A stretch of 64,000 bases of DNA from Corylus avellana (lineage: Eukaryota > Streptophyta > Magnoliopsida > Fagales > Betulaceae), in NCBI RefSeq assembly GCF_901000735.1, contig NC_081548.1, forward strand, positions 9,426,711-9,490,710, in the 5' to 3' direction. Made by a program: the position numbers and the translations under genes. Positions 36,307 to 48,412 of the stretch are shown piece by piece (within the stretch, counting starts at the first letter, position 1; every line of letters starts with the position of its first letter). Under the pieces are notes generated by a model. The model ran no database searches, was not told the DNA's origin, and saw only the letters and a list, made by a program, of their open reading frames with translations.

Positions 36307-38301
36307 ATGGCAACTATGGAGAAGAAGCTAGACATGATCAAGAAGGCCATGACAAATCACAACATTCCTCCGGTTCAACAAGCGGTACAACTCGAGGTAT
36401 GTGTTGTGCAAATTTATTTAACTCGCAAGTGCACGAATCGATTGTAGTTTAATGGATTGCAAGTGCGAGGTCGATCCCACAGAGAATTGTATTCTTGAAA
36501 GAGCAACTTAAATCTAAACTAATTAAATCCTAACCTAGTTCCAAATAGGTTTTGAATTTTTATTTTTGAAATTAAAAGACAAACATAAACTAATTAAAAT
36601 AAACTAAGAGATAAACCACTAAGGTTTGGGAATTCACACTCATCAAATCATAACAACATACTTCCATGTTTATCAATATTAATCTGAAGTTCTCACAATT
36701 AAAATCTAGATATGTTTTACTATGCTACAAACAATTAATCAAAACCATCTCATGTATCCATTCATTGCACAAATCACAAGAGGAATCCAATATCAATTAA
36801 ATCATCAAATGTATCCGTCAATCACAAAAGATATCAAATCTTAATTGAAACACCAAATGTATCCGTAAAACAAATCACAAGGGATATCCAATTATTTAGG
36901 CAAATAAAATCAAGCAATCAATTATGTTAAATTATCATAAATCATCAAGTGTATCCTTGAATCACAACAAGATATCCAAGAATCATGCCACATATTGAAA
37001 AGAAGTAAAACAATTGAAATAATAAACCCAATAAAATCAGATAAATAAAGACTTACATGAAAGTATTGATGTTCTTCATCGGTGAGGCTTCATCCCCAAC
37101 CTTAGTTAGGAATTAAGCTCCATATAAAAATAAAACCTAAATCTAAAGAAAACCTAAACTAAAAGAGAAAAACTGTATAATTTTGCTCTCTGAAATTATA
37201 TATCTTTTCTTGAATGCAAAGAAGTCTATTTATAGGCTTAGGGAAGTCCTAGAAGCCCTATTAAACCTAGATAATTCAGAGGTCTGTCTCCCAATCAAAA
37301 TAGAAGTCTGAAATCGGAATAGGATTCATCCAAATTTGTGACCTTTTATTGCAGAAAAATTTTGGCATAGTAAACGTCCGAATTAGGAAAATCCTACTTT
37401 ACAATGAATTGTATTATTTTGCATTAGCTTTCCAATGCCGCTTGAATCACTTCAATCTGATATTTGAGCGGAAAGTTATGGTCAAAATACTGAGACGTGT
37501 ACAGAATCTGAATTTGAATCCAATCCGAAATTTTATCCAATCTAATCTTTAATCCAATTTAACCTTTTCTTGGATTTGGTTAGACTTAACCACATCATCT
37601 AGGTCTTCTCAAAGTATGCTTTCTTCCAAACTTTGCATTTTTCTCTTTAAAGCTGTAGTTTTTCTTTAATGACCTACAAAACATTAAAAACACAAAACTA
37701 ACACAAAATATTAAATAACGACACAGCTAAAGGATTAATTAATGTAAATAAAGGGGTCCAAATATGCAATATTTGGCACTTATCAGTATGTGCTATATGT
37801 TCCAATTCTGAACATACTACTGAAACTTGTCCTATGTCTTCAATTGTAGCACAAGAGCAAGTAAATTATGTGAGACAAAACAATTACCCTCCAAAGAACA
37901 ACCCATACTCCAACACTTATAATGTAGGATGGCAAAACCACCCCAACTTTTTTTGGAGTAATAATCAGAATGTTCTGAATCTTCAAGGCTAGCAATGAAA
38001 CTTCCAACAGGGAAATAACTACCAGGCTCCACCACAAGCGACCCAATCAAATCCTGAACTGAAAAAGAATGATGTTGAGAGTGCTATACTCCAGTTCTTG
38101 AATGCGCAACAACAAACCAACACCCAAACCAATCAAGCCATTCGGAGATTGGAGTCCACCACTAGTCAAGTCATTCAAAAATTGGACGCACAAGTATGGC
38201 AGTTAGCTAAAGATCAGAGTGAGGAAGAAAGGAGAGTTTCCATCTCACACCATACAAAACCCAAGAGGACAAGAGGAGCTCAAGGCCTTGACTATTCTTA
38301 A
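36307..38301 (+). pseudogene. Athila-like gag of element B, split by a solo LTR
   Basis: The frame opens near 36307 (MATMEKKLDM) and runs to 36396, then resumes at 37786 after the solo LTR. Across the junction it shows a CCHC zinc knuckle of spacing C-x2-C-x4-H-x4-C (C-AIC-SNSE-H-TTET-C). NNPYSNTYNVGWQNHPNF follows, a segment typical of Athila gag. TAG and TGA stops lie near 37990-37998. A later open part (38098-38301) is Gln/Thr-rich, with helix-forming sequence. No protease or other pol domain follows, so it is a non-autonomous remnant. Confidence 0.7.
36402..37785 (-). mobile_element. Solo LTR (family alpha, minus) within element B gag
   Basis: 1384 bp, plus-strand edges TGTTGTGCAAATTT and GGCACTTATCA, flanked by a perfect duplication GTATG (36397-36401 and 37786-37790). 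It is inserted just before the zinc knuckle of the gag. It carries no internal sequence, so it arose by LTR-LTR recombination. The GGATATC/GGATACAT-type repeats of family alpha (reverse complement) are at about 36770-36990. Confidence 0.9.
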
Positions 38302-38370
38302 GAGGGGAGAAGGCATAAACAACAACGGGGCATCTTCTTTGGGACAACAGTGAGAGAAGTACAACAGTGT

Positions 38371-39752
38371 GGCTGAAGACATTAAACTTAGCGCTCATTG
38401 GAGGCACCCCACAGCATATCCTTTTTATTTCCTATTTTTTATTTTTTCTGTTTTTTAGTTGATGTTTCTTTTGTTTTCCTTTTAATTTTAGTGGTTAGTT
38501 TTCAGGGAACAAGTGTGCTTGTGTTCAAGTTTAGGGGTGTGCTATGAGCCATGTCATTCTAGACAGTTTGCCCATCTCCCAGGTGAGATCTTTCCATGCT
38601 ATATACACATTGAGGGCAATGTGTAATTTAAGTTTGGGGGTATGAGAGACACATTACACACACACTTTGTCCCTATTTTTGTTAAGTTTTTAAAGAAAAA
38701 TGCATGTTCATGTTGTCTTGAAAATTTTGGTTGATATGAAAAAATTGTGATTTGACTTTCATTGGTGAGCTTAAAATTATGAACACATGATTTGATGATA
38801 GAGTTTGTGAAATTTGATTAGTTACTTTGGGCATATGAGAATTCACTTGTTTAATTTGAATTAACACAAGCATATTGGCACATCTTTTGTGAGGTATGAC
38901 ATATAAGCCTAATGTGTATGTTTTGATATCTTGGGAGAAGTGGGTGACTTGTTAGATGATACTGGGGCATATATAAAAAAACTAAAAAAAAAAAAATTGA
39001 TCAATTTTAAGTTCTTCACTGAGTAACTGAACCTCTTGCCTCATTAAGCAATGAGTGTTCATGTCAAAAAGTGAAAAGTTTAATTTGATTAATGTCATGG
39101 TTAGTTTAGTTATGTAGCCTTTTTGATTCAAGTAATAAGTCCTTAGGGGTGTCTTTACACATAATGCCCTAAAACCATCTGGTTTGGGAGCCATTGGCTT
39201 AAAGTTCGTTATATGGATCAATTAGAAAGCTTAAGGGAACTAAGCAAAGCCTGAACAAAATAAAGAAAATAAAATTATGCCTTAGCCTTTCATTCTGATA
39301 AGAATCCTAGTGAACTTTGAGATATTGAGACAATGCACATTGAAAATTTTTGGAAGCTTCATATTTGTGCTAGTTCACTTTACATAATTTTGAGATTGAG
39401 ATGCCTTGCCTGTCTTTCGTAAGAAGTTAAATTTTTTAAATCTTGACTCATTGTGAATATGGGGTTTGTATTTTTAAGCTTGTTAATGAATGAAAATCAT
39501 GGTTTTAAGCGATACTTTAATTTTTAAGGTGACATGAACTGTGCATAAATGTTTGTGGGTAGCATTTCTATAAACCCTCACAAGACTTTACTTGTCCTAC
39601 TAGGGGTGCCTAGGGGTTTAAAAGGCTTGTTGCATATGCTAAATGCAATCATGTTTCCTACGAAAGTGGAGATAGAGTAGTTTTTGTTTTTGTATCTTTC
39701 TATTCTCAATTTAGTTTTGCTAAGGGACTAGCAATATGTAAGTTTGGGGGTG
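38371..39752 (+). other. Conserved non-coding 3' block of element B
   Basis: Same block order as 6900-8251 and 44460-45791. The AAGTTTAGGGGTGTG tract is near 38527, AAGTTTGGGGGTATG near 38632 (after ACATTGAGGGCAATGTG) and AAGTTTGGGGGTGTG near 39738. The last is the 3' polypurine tract. ORFs here are short and unshared. Confidence 0.65.
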
Positions 39753-41005
39753 TGATAAGTATGTTAATCCTTTACTTGTGCTATTTTATGATGTTTTACT
39801 TCCTTTTCGCGTTTTTGTCTATTTTTAGGTGTTTGAAGGACAATGAAGCGTTTCTAGAAGTTTTGGGCATCAAAGGCCAATTTTGGGAAAAGCTGGAGGT
39901 CAGAATGAGCGCACCACACTTAGGCTCGAGTGCATCAGCGCTCGAACGTAGAAGAGGAACGATTAAGCGCAAGCTGCAATCGAGCGCAAGGCATGGCGAT
40001 CGAGCACACTCAGGCAACCAAGATTCGGAAAGACTTATTTCCACTTAAAAATAGGTTTTCCCAACCCTAATTGGACTAGGGGCTTGTTCTTCAATTTTTT
40101 TAGGTTTCCTAGGGTTTTTAGGTTTTTCCAAAGCCTATAAATAGACCCCTAGGCCTCTTAGAAAATAGACAATTCCAGAGAGGAGAATTTAGAGGCTACT
40201 TCAAGAAGCGTTTTTTGGTTTCTTCTTTCTCTTTTCTTTTTAGTTTTAGTTTCATTATGTGTAACTCAACAATTGTTAGGGCTAGATTGAAGCCCTAATC
40301 ATGTCTTTTTAAGTTTAATATTAGTGTCTTTGTTTCAATCATATGTGGTTATTTTAATTGATTATCCCGATGTAATTGAATTCCCCTTGTGAATGTGTCT
40401 CACCATTATTTGCTTATGATTGGAATCTGTTAATTAAGTCAATTTAGATAACCGAATCTTGGGCTTAATGAAGGGACAAAAGAACCTCATCATGGGTTCT
40501 TGGCTTAATCAACGTGGAAACTAGGAGCAGATACCATGCCCTAGGATTCATGTGTTTGTCGATCTCCATAGAATTATGTTTCCCTGAAGAATAACTTAGT
40601 AGATACCATGCTAAATCCTTTAGGGAAGAAAAGAATTAAAGTAGATACCGTACCTAATTCATTGCTTAGGGAGATCAATAATTTAAGATGTAGATACCAT
40701 GCCCTTAGATTGACAAACATTAAAATACCATGTGATTGGAACATTGATCTAGTATTTTCTTAATTAGTATGATTTGTTGTGGATATCAAAACCCTAACCT
40801 CTTCATTATCTTTATATCTTTTCACCATTGCAAATCTGTGACAATTTGGCAATTTAAATTGGGAAAATCAAATCTAAATAAAATTCACAATCCTCGTGGG
40901 ATGATCTCGTATTTGCCCAACTATAGTACTATTGGATTTTGTGCATTTGCGACTTAAACATGCAAAGTATTTGTCTATTAATTTAGGTGGGTATTTGGTA
41001 CAACA
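39753..41005 (+). mobile_element. 3' LTR (family beta) of element B
   Basis: TGATAAGTATG to GGTACAACA. U3 has GAGCGCA-type motifs (39900-40020) and the TATA box CTATAAATAGACC (about 40135). Downstream are four spaced GATACCATGC/GATACCGTAC units (40525-40710). Confidence 0.8.
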
Positions 41006-41185
41006 TGTAGCAATTATGATTTGCGGCAATGAGCAAGGTTTCTGACGACAGCAAGGAGAGCTGCGAATTTTCCCAGAGAAGAAGCTAATTCTGCCGAAGA
41101 AGGAGAAGAGGTAGAGAAAGCCCAAAATTTGAGGAGGGTCAAGGATCTCATTGAGAGGGGTATGAACCGTGTGGCTCTAATACCG
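41006..41185 (-). other. 5' leader and primer site of the Copia element
   Basis: On the minus strand, CGGTATTAGAGCCAC (about 41171-41185) next to the LTR end is a tRNA-Met-like primer site with two changes. The leader continues into the insertion point of element B. Confidence 0.7.
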
Positions 41186-43377
41186 TGAAAGTAAGCAGAT
41201 AAACTTGCTTTTGGCGGAATGAAGTCTCAGCTTCTTTTTCATTGTATATATAGGCAAAGAGTTACAATTGTAATCAAGTTTGACAAACCCAAACTTGATG
41301 TTGAGTGCCAAATATTACATATTTGAGCCCCTTAATTTATATTTGTTAAGCCTATAGCTTTATTATTGTCTGATGTTTTGTGTAATTTTGGTGTTTTAGT
41401 ATTTTGTAGGTTACTAAGGGAAAACTGCAGTCTTAATGTGAAATATGCAAGCAATTTGAGAAAAGAGCATTTCTGGAAGTGCGCTCAAGCGCATTGGCCA
41501 TGCGATCGAGCGCACTCACTCTCAACATCAAGCCAACAAGCCTCAAGTGCTGCTCCGCAGGAGACCTGATGCACGAGTGCGATCGAGCGCACCTAGTGTG
41601 CGATCGAGCACACCCGTTTGAGATGGAAAACGCTAAAACCCTAAATTAGCTTATAAATATCATAGCTTTCAAGGGAAATGGGGGAAAGCTGCCCGAGGGG
41701 CGCCGTTCAATGTAATTTTTGGCTTTTTAACATTTTATAGCTCTAAAACAATCTTCCTTTTTAAGTTTCTTTGTTTCTATGAATGCAATTAGTGTTTCTA
41801 TACTTGTTGTAGTCATGAGAGGCTAGAATCTTCAACTAAGGTTGAAGATGAAGCCTCACCATTGATTTGTTTGCATATTTTTATGTTTTGTTCGTACAAT
41901 TCCGACCTTTAATGTAATGTATGTTCATTTCAATTCAATTATGTAAGAAAATTGTGATTGATTGTTGTTTATAAATTATGAAAATGTTGGATATTCGATA
42001 TGTTTCATCCAACGGATACATCAAATCTTTTGATTGAAATTGGATATCCATTGTTTTTCGTTATTCAAAAGGATACAATGGATGTTTTGGTCTCAATTGG
42101 ATATTCGCTGTGATTTGTAATAAGGATGGATTTATCGAATGTTTCAATAGGTTAATTTTATAAAAACAATAGAATATGCATAGGGTTTAATTGCTTGTCG
42201 GATGTATGAACAAAACATGAGAATGTGTGCTTTGATTTGGTGAGGTGAATTTTGAAACCGTAGTCTTTTATCATTTGATTACATTTCAGTTTTTAGTTTA
42301 GTTTATATTTTTCTTGCATGACACAAACAATTTGGAACTAGGTTAAGATAGAATTGATTTAGATATAAATTGATTTTCACAACGCAATTCCTTGTGGATT
42401 CGACCTCACACTTGCTCACACTATATTGCAAATGACTCATGCGCTTGCGAGTAATTTAAAATTGTCAATAAGTTTTTGGCACCATTGCCGGGGAATTGTT
42501 TGTTTGTGAAAATTGATTTTTGTTTAAGTTGATTTTATTTTTCTACTAGTTATAATTAGCACTTTTGATTTTTCCTTTTACAATTTTATATTATTTTATT
42601 TGTTTCTGCAAGTCTAATAAAAAAAAAAAGGAAAAGAAAAAGAAAAAAGAAAAAGAAAAGAAAAAGGATTTTGTGTTGTTTCATTTTTTCCAGATTTCTA
42701 CGAACCAGTCCCTGCCAAGATGCTCGAGTGCACTCGTGCTCAAGTCAGCAAGCAGCGCGCGCATCCACGCTCGATCTTTCCAAGCTTGTGCTCAAGTGCA
42801 AGGTAGGCGTACGCTCGAGTGGAAGTCACTTACGCTCGAGTGCACCAACGCAACAGACAACATCAGGAAGGATCCCACGCACCTGCGCTCGATCACTTCC
42901 TGTGCAAGCTCAATCGCACGCATGTAGCAGGTAGGATCACAGGTGGATCAGCGCAACTGCGCTCGATCTCACCTACCCTGCACTTAAGCGCACCTCCGCA
43001 GATTGCACCAAAACGGACCAATACCTGAAATTTTGCCAAACTTTTGCTTGGTCCGTTTTGTGAGTTTTTGAGTTATTGTTTTTAATTTTTTGTATTTTTG
43101 TTTATTTGATTTTCTAAAAGAAGAAGAAGAAAAAAAAAAAAAAAAAAAAAAGGTTAATGTTTTATGTGGGATATTTGCATGCTAAAGAGTGAGGGTGAAG
43201 CATGAATTTTCAGTTTGGTAATTTTAATGCTTCTCCTAGTTTTTGGACACCAACTCCTACTAATTACTATCAAAATTTTCACCCACATATACACCATATT
43301 CATACTGCTCCAATTCTTATCACAGTTCTGGTAATTGTCCATCCTGGGGACAATTTTCCAATTTTTCGTATGAGTAG

Positions 43378-44292
43378 ATGAACATCTCCAGCCCCAGGTT
43401 TGAATCAAATTTCAATTTTTACACCTCGGACTGGAGTAACCATTCTGATTTCTCGTGGCAAGCTCATGCTAAGGGAAATTATGCTCCCCAAGTTGATGAA
43501 CTGCACCATCCTGAATATTCGCAGTTTGACAACCAACTTGAAGTATTACACCAATATTCTTCTTCGTTGGAGGACACACTCAAAACATTCATGCAAATAA
43601 CTGGCCAATTCCTGCAAGAAATCAAAGATGCCACTATGGCAAACACTGAAGCAATTGCAAGGTTGGGCTGACAGCTTGGTCATCGTGTTGATGAAATCAA
43701 TCAGATAGAGGAAGAAGAGTTTCAAGGTCAGCTGATGGCTAAAGGACACTACATGATTGATGAGGATGATGATAGTAGTTCTTATCATGAGCATGTCCAA
43801 GCCACCACCACACTTGGGGGTGAAGAAACTGTTGAGGAGACTGTTAATGAGCCAAGTCTGGAGGATCCTTTGGGAGACTGATTTGCTCAATTTGGATGCG
43901 ACCTTGATATGATATGTGAACAAGCTGAGGCCTTATTGGATTCTACTCCTGAGAACAACAAGGTGGAAGAAGAAGAGGAGTAAATTGAGCCCTCGTCAAC
44001 TCCAAATTTGTCCAATAACAAGGAAGTGAGTATTAAAGCTCATTCCTTCACCACAATCCCTCTTGAGAGACTTCATGAACCCCAAGCTTTAATTCTTCAA
44101 TGTCTCAAAGAGCCATCTTAGGCAAAACTTCTCAAGGATCTATGCACACAAGATCACAAATCTAGGAACCATGTTCCTAAGAAGATCCTTCGAAGCAAGC
44201 AAAGGCTATCTGAGGTGGTGAAACATCCTTCGAGAGGGATATCAAATTCTAAAGAAGAAATGGTGGATGGGATTGGTTGGACACCCAAATGA
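43378..44292 (+). pseudogene. Gag-like remnant in unit 1 of element C
   Basis: From 43378 a frame reads MNISSPRFESNFNFYTSDW, then SNHSDFSWQAHAKGNYAP, then a helical Gln/Leu/Glu-rich part (QYSSSLEDTLKTFMQITG), stop at 43669. The same frame continues past stops with acidic and Asn-rich sequence to about 44290. This is the aromatic-rich plus coiled-coil pattern of gag-like proteins in non-autonomous plant Athila/LARD elements. No zinc knuckle seen. Unit 2 repeats its first part (from about 47832). Confidence 0.5.
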
Positions 44293-44459
44293 TTGGGGAA
44301 AGTGCGGTATTTTTTCCTTTTTATTTTCTGCACTTTATTTTTGAGTCTTTTTCTTTTGTCATTTTGTTTCTTGTCACTTTTTTTTTTTTTTTTTTTTTTT
44401 TTTACAGCAATTAATCTTTGTGGTTTGTTTCTGTGAGAAAATATTGCTGTTAGTTTTTG

Positions 44460-45279
44460 CTCACAGGTGTTTTGGTGTTCAAGTTTGGGGGATGCCCTGG
44501 CCTTTTTCACACCTTGATGTTTCGTACTTCTAGTAATGTTTTCTTTACTACACATTGAGGGCAATGTGTAATTTAAGTTTGGGGGTATGGAAAGACACTC
44601 TGTCTTTTATTTGTTTTTAATTATTTGTTCTTATCTGTCTTAAAAAAAAAAAAAAAAAAAATTGCTTTGTTGTTGTTAAGCATGAGTTTCCCATACCTGT
44701 GGTTTTATTTTCATTGGCTTGCTTAACATTTTGAGCATATCATCATGTTATTAGGAATTGGAGTCCTTTGACTCAATTTTGGGTTAGTGAGACTTCATTT
44801 GTTTTGAGTTGACTACCATGAGCACATTAGCATAGAGTTTGTGAGGTATGAAATTCGAACTGAATCATGTATATCTTGAGATTTGTTGGATGATTTGTTG
44901 ATGAATAACCTTGACTTGAAAATTAAAAAAAAAAAAAAATCATTTTGAGTCCTCTCTGAGTAACCGGACCTCTTGTCTCATTAAGCATTGAGTGTTCGTG
45001 TAAAAAAGTGTGAAACTCAAGATTGGTTGATTGTATAGCTAGTTTGGCTTCGTAGCATTTTTGACTTGAGTCAATAAGCCCTTAGGGATGTTTTACATCT
45101 AGTCCCCTAAAACCATCTTGTTTGGGAGTCATTGGCTTAGCACTTATTACATGGGTCAATTAGAAAGCTTAAGGAAGCTAAGCATTGCACAACCTACAAA
45201 AAAAAAAAAAAAAAAACAAACAAACAAACAAATAAACAAAACAAAACAAAATAAATAAATAAATAAATAAATATATATA

Positions 45280-45333
<54 letters not shown>

Positions 45334-45791
45334 TGCCTTGGTTGTTTCATTTGATAGAGATTCCAACAAATTTTGAGGTATCTATCTTGTGAGTAAATTG
45401 AAGCCTCATGATTGTAGGCTAATGTTACCGTGCACCTATTAGAACATATGATGTCCCAATAGTCCATTTCTGAGTTCTTTGACTTTGGATGCCCTAATGT
45501 GTGAGATGATGGTGTTTATCTTTTTAAGCTTGCTTATGAATGAGAACCATGGTTTGTGTCAAACTTTATTCTTTTCAATAACATAGCATTGACAATGTTT
45601 GTGGGTATCATTCATGTTAAACCCTCACGAGACTTCACTCGTCCATTAAGGATGCCTAGGGATTTAAAAGGCTTGTTGCATATGCTAAATGCAATCGTCT
45701 CTCCTACTACAGCGGACTTATGTTTCATGCTTTGATCTTGTTTTTATTTTATTTTGCTAAGGGACTAGCAAAATGTAAGTTTGGGGGTATT
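44460..45791 (+). other. Conserved non-coding 3' block of element C, unit 1
   Basis: Purine tracts AAGTTTGGGGGATGCCC (about 44481), AAGTTTGGGGGTATGG (about 44575, preceded by ACATTGAGGGCAATGTG) and AAGTTTGGGGGTATTTG (about 45777). Interrupted near 45200-45331 by a long A-rich/(AAAC)n/(AAAT)n/(AT)n tract. Confidence 0.65.
45200..45331. repeat. A-rich compound microsatellite
   Basis: Poly-A, then AAAC, AAAT and long AT runs. The minus-strand ORF across it is an artefact. Confidence 0.95.
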
Positions 45792-46917
45792 TGTTGAGTG
45801 CCAAATATTACATATTTTGACCCCTTAATTTATATTTGTTAAGCCTTTAGCTTTATTATTGTCTGATATTTTATGTAGTTTTAGTGTTTTACAGGTTGGT
45901 AAAGGAAAATTGTGGTCTTAATGTGAAAGATGCAAGGAATTTGAGAAAAAAGTATTTTGGAAGTGCGCTCGAGCGCACTGGCCATGCGATCGAGCGCACT
46001 CGTGCCCAACATCAAGCTAGCAACCCCCAAGCACTGCTCCGTAGGAGACTTGATGCACAAGTGCGATCAAGTGCACCTAGTGTGCGATCGAGTGCACTTG
46101 TCTAACCTGGAAAATGCTGAAACCCTAATTAGCTTATAAATATCGTAGTTTTCTAGGGAAACGGGGGGAAGCCGCCCAAGGGGTGCCGTTCAATGTAATT
46201 TTCCACTTTCTGACATTTTGTAGCTCTGAAACAATCTTCCTTTGTTAGTTTCTTTGTATCTATAATGCAATTAGTGTTTCTATACTTGTTGTAATCATTA
46301 GAGGCTAGAATCTTCAACTAAAGTTGAAGATGAAGCCTCACCATTGATTTGTTTGCATATTTTTATGTTTCGTTCGTACAATTCCGACTTTTAATGTAAT
46401 GTATATTCGTTTCAATTCAATTATGTGAGAAAATTGTGATTGATTGTTGTTTATAAATTGTGAAAACGTTAGATATTTGATGTGTTTCATCCAGTGGATA
46501 CATCGAATCTTTTGATTGAACTTGGATATCCATTGTTTTTTGTTATTCAAACGGATACATTGGATGTTTTGGTCTCAATTAGATATTCGTTATGATTTGT
46601 AATAAGGATGGATTCATCGAATGTTTCAATAGGTTAATTTAATAGAAATAATAGAACATGCATAGGGTTTAATTGCTTGGTGGATGCATGAACAAAACAT
46701 AAGACTGTATACTTCGATTTGGTGAGGTGAATTATGAAACCTTAGTCTTTTATCATTTGATTACATTTCAGTTTTTAGTTTAGTTTATATTTTTTTTTTT
46801 TGCACAACACAAACAATTTGGAACTAGGATAAGATAGAATTGATTTAGATAGAAATTGATTTTCACACTATGTTGCAAACGACTCGTGCATTTGCGAGTA
46901 ATTTAAAACTCACAACA
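45792..46917 (+). mobile_element. LTR2 of element C (family alpha)
   Basis: TGTTGAGTGCC to CTCACAACA. It contains the perfect 16-bp palindrome GTGCGCTCGAGCGCAC (45962) in U3 and the TATA box CTTATAAATATC at 46133. Compared with LTR1 it lacks about 40 bp near 46866-46870, between short CACAC repeats. Confidence 0.8.
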
Positions 46918-47944
46918 CGTTTTTGGCGCCATTGCCGGGGAATTGTTTGTTTGTGAAAATTGATTTTTGTTTAAGTTGATTTTATTTTTCTACTAGTTAT
47001 AATTAGCAATTTTGTTTTATTTTTCTTTTTGCAATTTTTTTTTTATTTGTTTCTGCAAGTCTAATAAAAAAAAAAGGGGAAAAATAAAATAAACAAAAAA
47101 AAAAAAAAAGAAGAAGGATTTTGTGTGGTTTCTATTTTTCCAGATTTCTACAAACCAGTCCTTGCCAAGATGCTCGAGTGCACTTCAGTACACTCGAGCG
47201 CACTCGTGCTCAAGTCAGGAAGCAGCGTGCGCATTTGTGCTCGATTTTTCCACGCTTGCGCTCAAGCGCAAGGCAGACGTACGCTTGAGCACAAGTCACT
47301 TACGCTCGAGCGCACTAGCGCAGTAGACAACATCATCAAGGATCCAGCACACCTGCGCTCAATCACTTCCTACGCAAGCTCAAGCGCACGCACGATGTAG
47401 GTAGCATCTTTAGTGGATCAGTGCAACTATGCTCGATCTCACCTACCCTGCGCTCGAGCGCACCTCTCCAGACTGCACCAAAATGGAGAAGTACCTAAAA
47501 TTTTTTCCAAACTATGCTTGGTCCATTTTGTGTGTTTTTGAGTTCTTGTTCTTAATTTTTTGTATTTTTGTTTATTTGATTTTTTTTTCAAAAAAAAAAA
47601 AAAAATTGGTTAATGTTTTACGTTGGATATTTGCATGCTAAAGAGTAAGGGTGAAGCATGAATTTTCAGTTTGAAAATTTTAATATTTCTCTTGGTTGTA
47701 GAACACCAGTTCCTACTAACTACTCTTAAAATTTTCACTCACATAGACCATGTTCATACTGCTCCAATCCTTATCACAATTTTGATAATTGTCCATCCTA
47801 GGGACAATTTTCCAATTTTTCATATGAGTAGATGAACACCAATTTCTCCAGCGCGGGGTTTGAATCAAATTCCAATTTTTACACCTCGGGTTGGAGTAAC
47901 CATTTTGATTTCTCATGGCAAGCTCATGCTATTGAAAATTATGC
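46918..47944 (+). other. Partial internal unit 2 of element C
   Basis: Primer site, leader with GCTCGAGCGCAC-type motifs (47170-47465) and the first part of the gag-like frame, closely matching 42471-43490. It stops abruptly at the inversion. Confidence 0.75.
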
Positions 47945-48372
47945 TAGGTGCGATCGATCGCACTCGTGCATCAGGTCTCCTGCGGAGCAATGCCTGGGGG
48001 TTGCTGGCTTGATGTTGGGCGCTAGTGCGCTTCATCACATGGCCAGTGCGCTTGCTCGAGTGCACTTCCAAAAATGCTCTTTTCTCAAATTTCTTGCATC
48101 TTTCACATTAAGACTGCAGTTTTCCCTTAGCAACCTGCAAAACACTAAAACACTAAAACTACACAAAAGATCAAACAATAATAAAGCTAAAGGCTTAACA
48201 AATATAAATTAAGGGGCTCAAATATGCAAATATTTGGCACTCAAAAAATACCCATAAACTTACATTTTGCTAGTCCCTTAGGAAAACAAAATTAAAATAA
48301 AAAAAACAAAATCAAAGCGTGAAACATAAGTCCGCTGTCATGGGAGAGACGATTGCATTTAGCATATAGATT
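47945..48372 (-). mobile_element. Inverted internal-end plus LTR segment in element C
   Basis: Reverse complement of the 3' end of the internal region and the first about 300 bp of LTR alpha (compare 45690-46080). The LTR edge inside it lies at about 48241 (GGCACTC). The ORF 47832-48212 is a chimera of gag and antisense LTR. Confidence 0.75.
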
Positions 48373-48412
48373 ACAAGTACAAGGTAAATAAATTTGCACT
48401 CGTGCACTTGAC

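Larger units (their letters stand above)
35313..41005 (+). mobile_element. Athila-like Gypsy deletion derivative (element B) inside the Copia gag region
   Basis: It starts TGATAAGTGCTCAAATATAC and ends GGTATTTGGTACAACA. The 5' LTR (family beta) is cut at about 35996, and the 3' LTR is 39753-41005 (1253 bp). Interior: leader with GATCGAGCG-type motifs, a short gag split by a solo LTR, then directly the conserved 3' non-coding block (38371-39752) with purine tracts near 38527, 38632 and 39738. All pol is missing. Flanks TACAG (35308-35312) and TGTAG (41006-41010) match at only three of five bases, so the target duplication is eroded or the left edge rearranged. On the right the Copia sequence resumes with its 5' leader. 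Confidence 0.75.

Noticed and set aside
42565..42927. 120-codon Lys-rich ORF and overlapping frames
   Set aside because: They run through an A/G-rich leader and the GAGCGCAC motif array; codons do not resemble coding sequence.
44154..44564. 136-codon minus-strand ORF with poly-Lys
   Set aside because: It crosses a poly-T tract and lies antisense to the gag-like remnant and 3' block of element C.
47832..48212. 126-codon ORF in element C
   Set aside because: It spans the inversion breakpoint and fuses gag with antisense LTR; not a gene.
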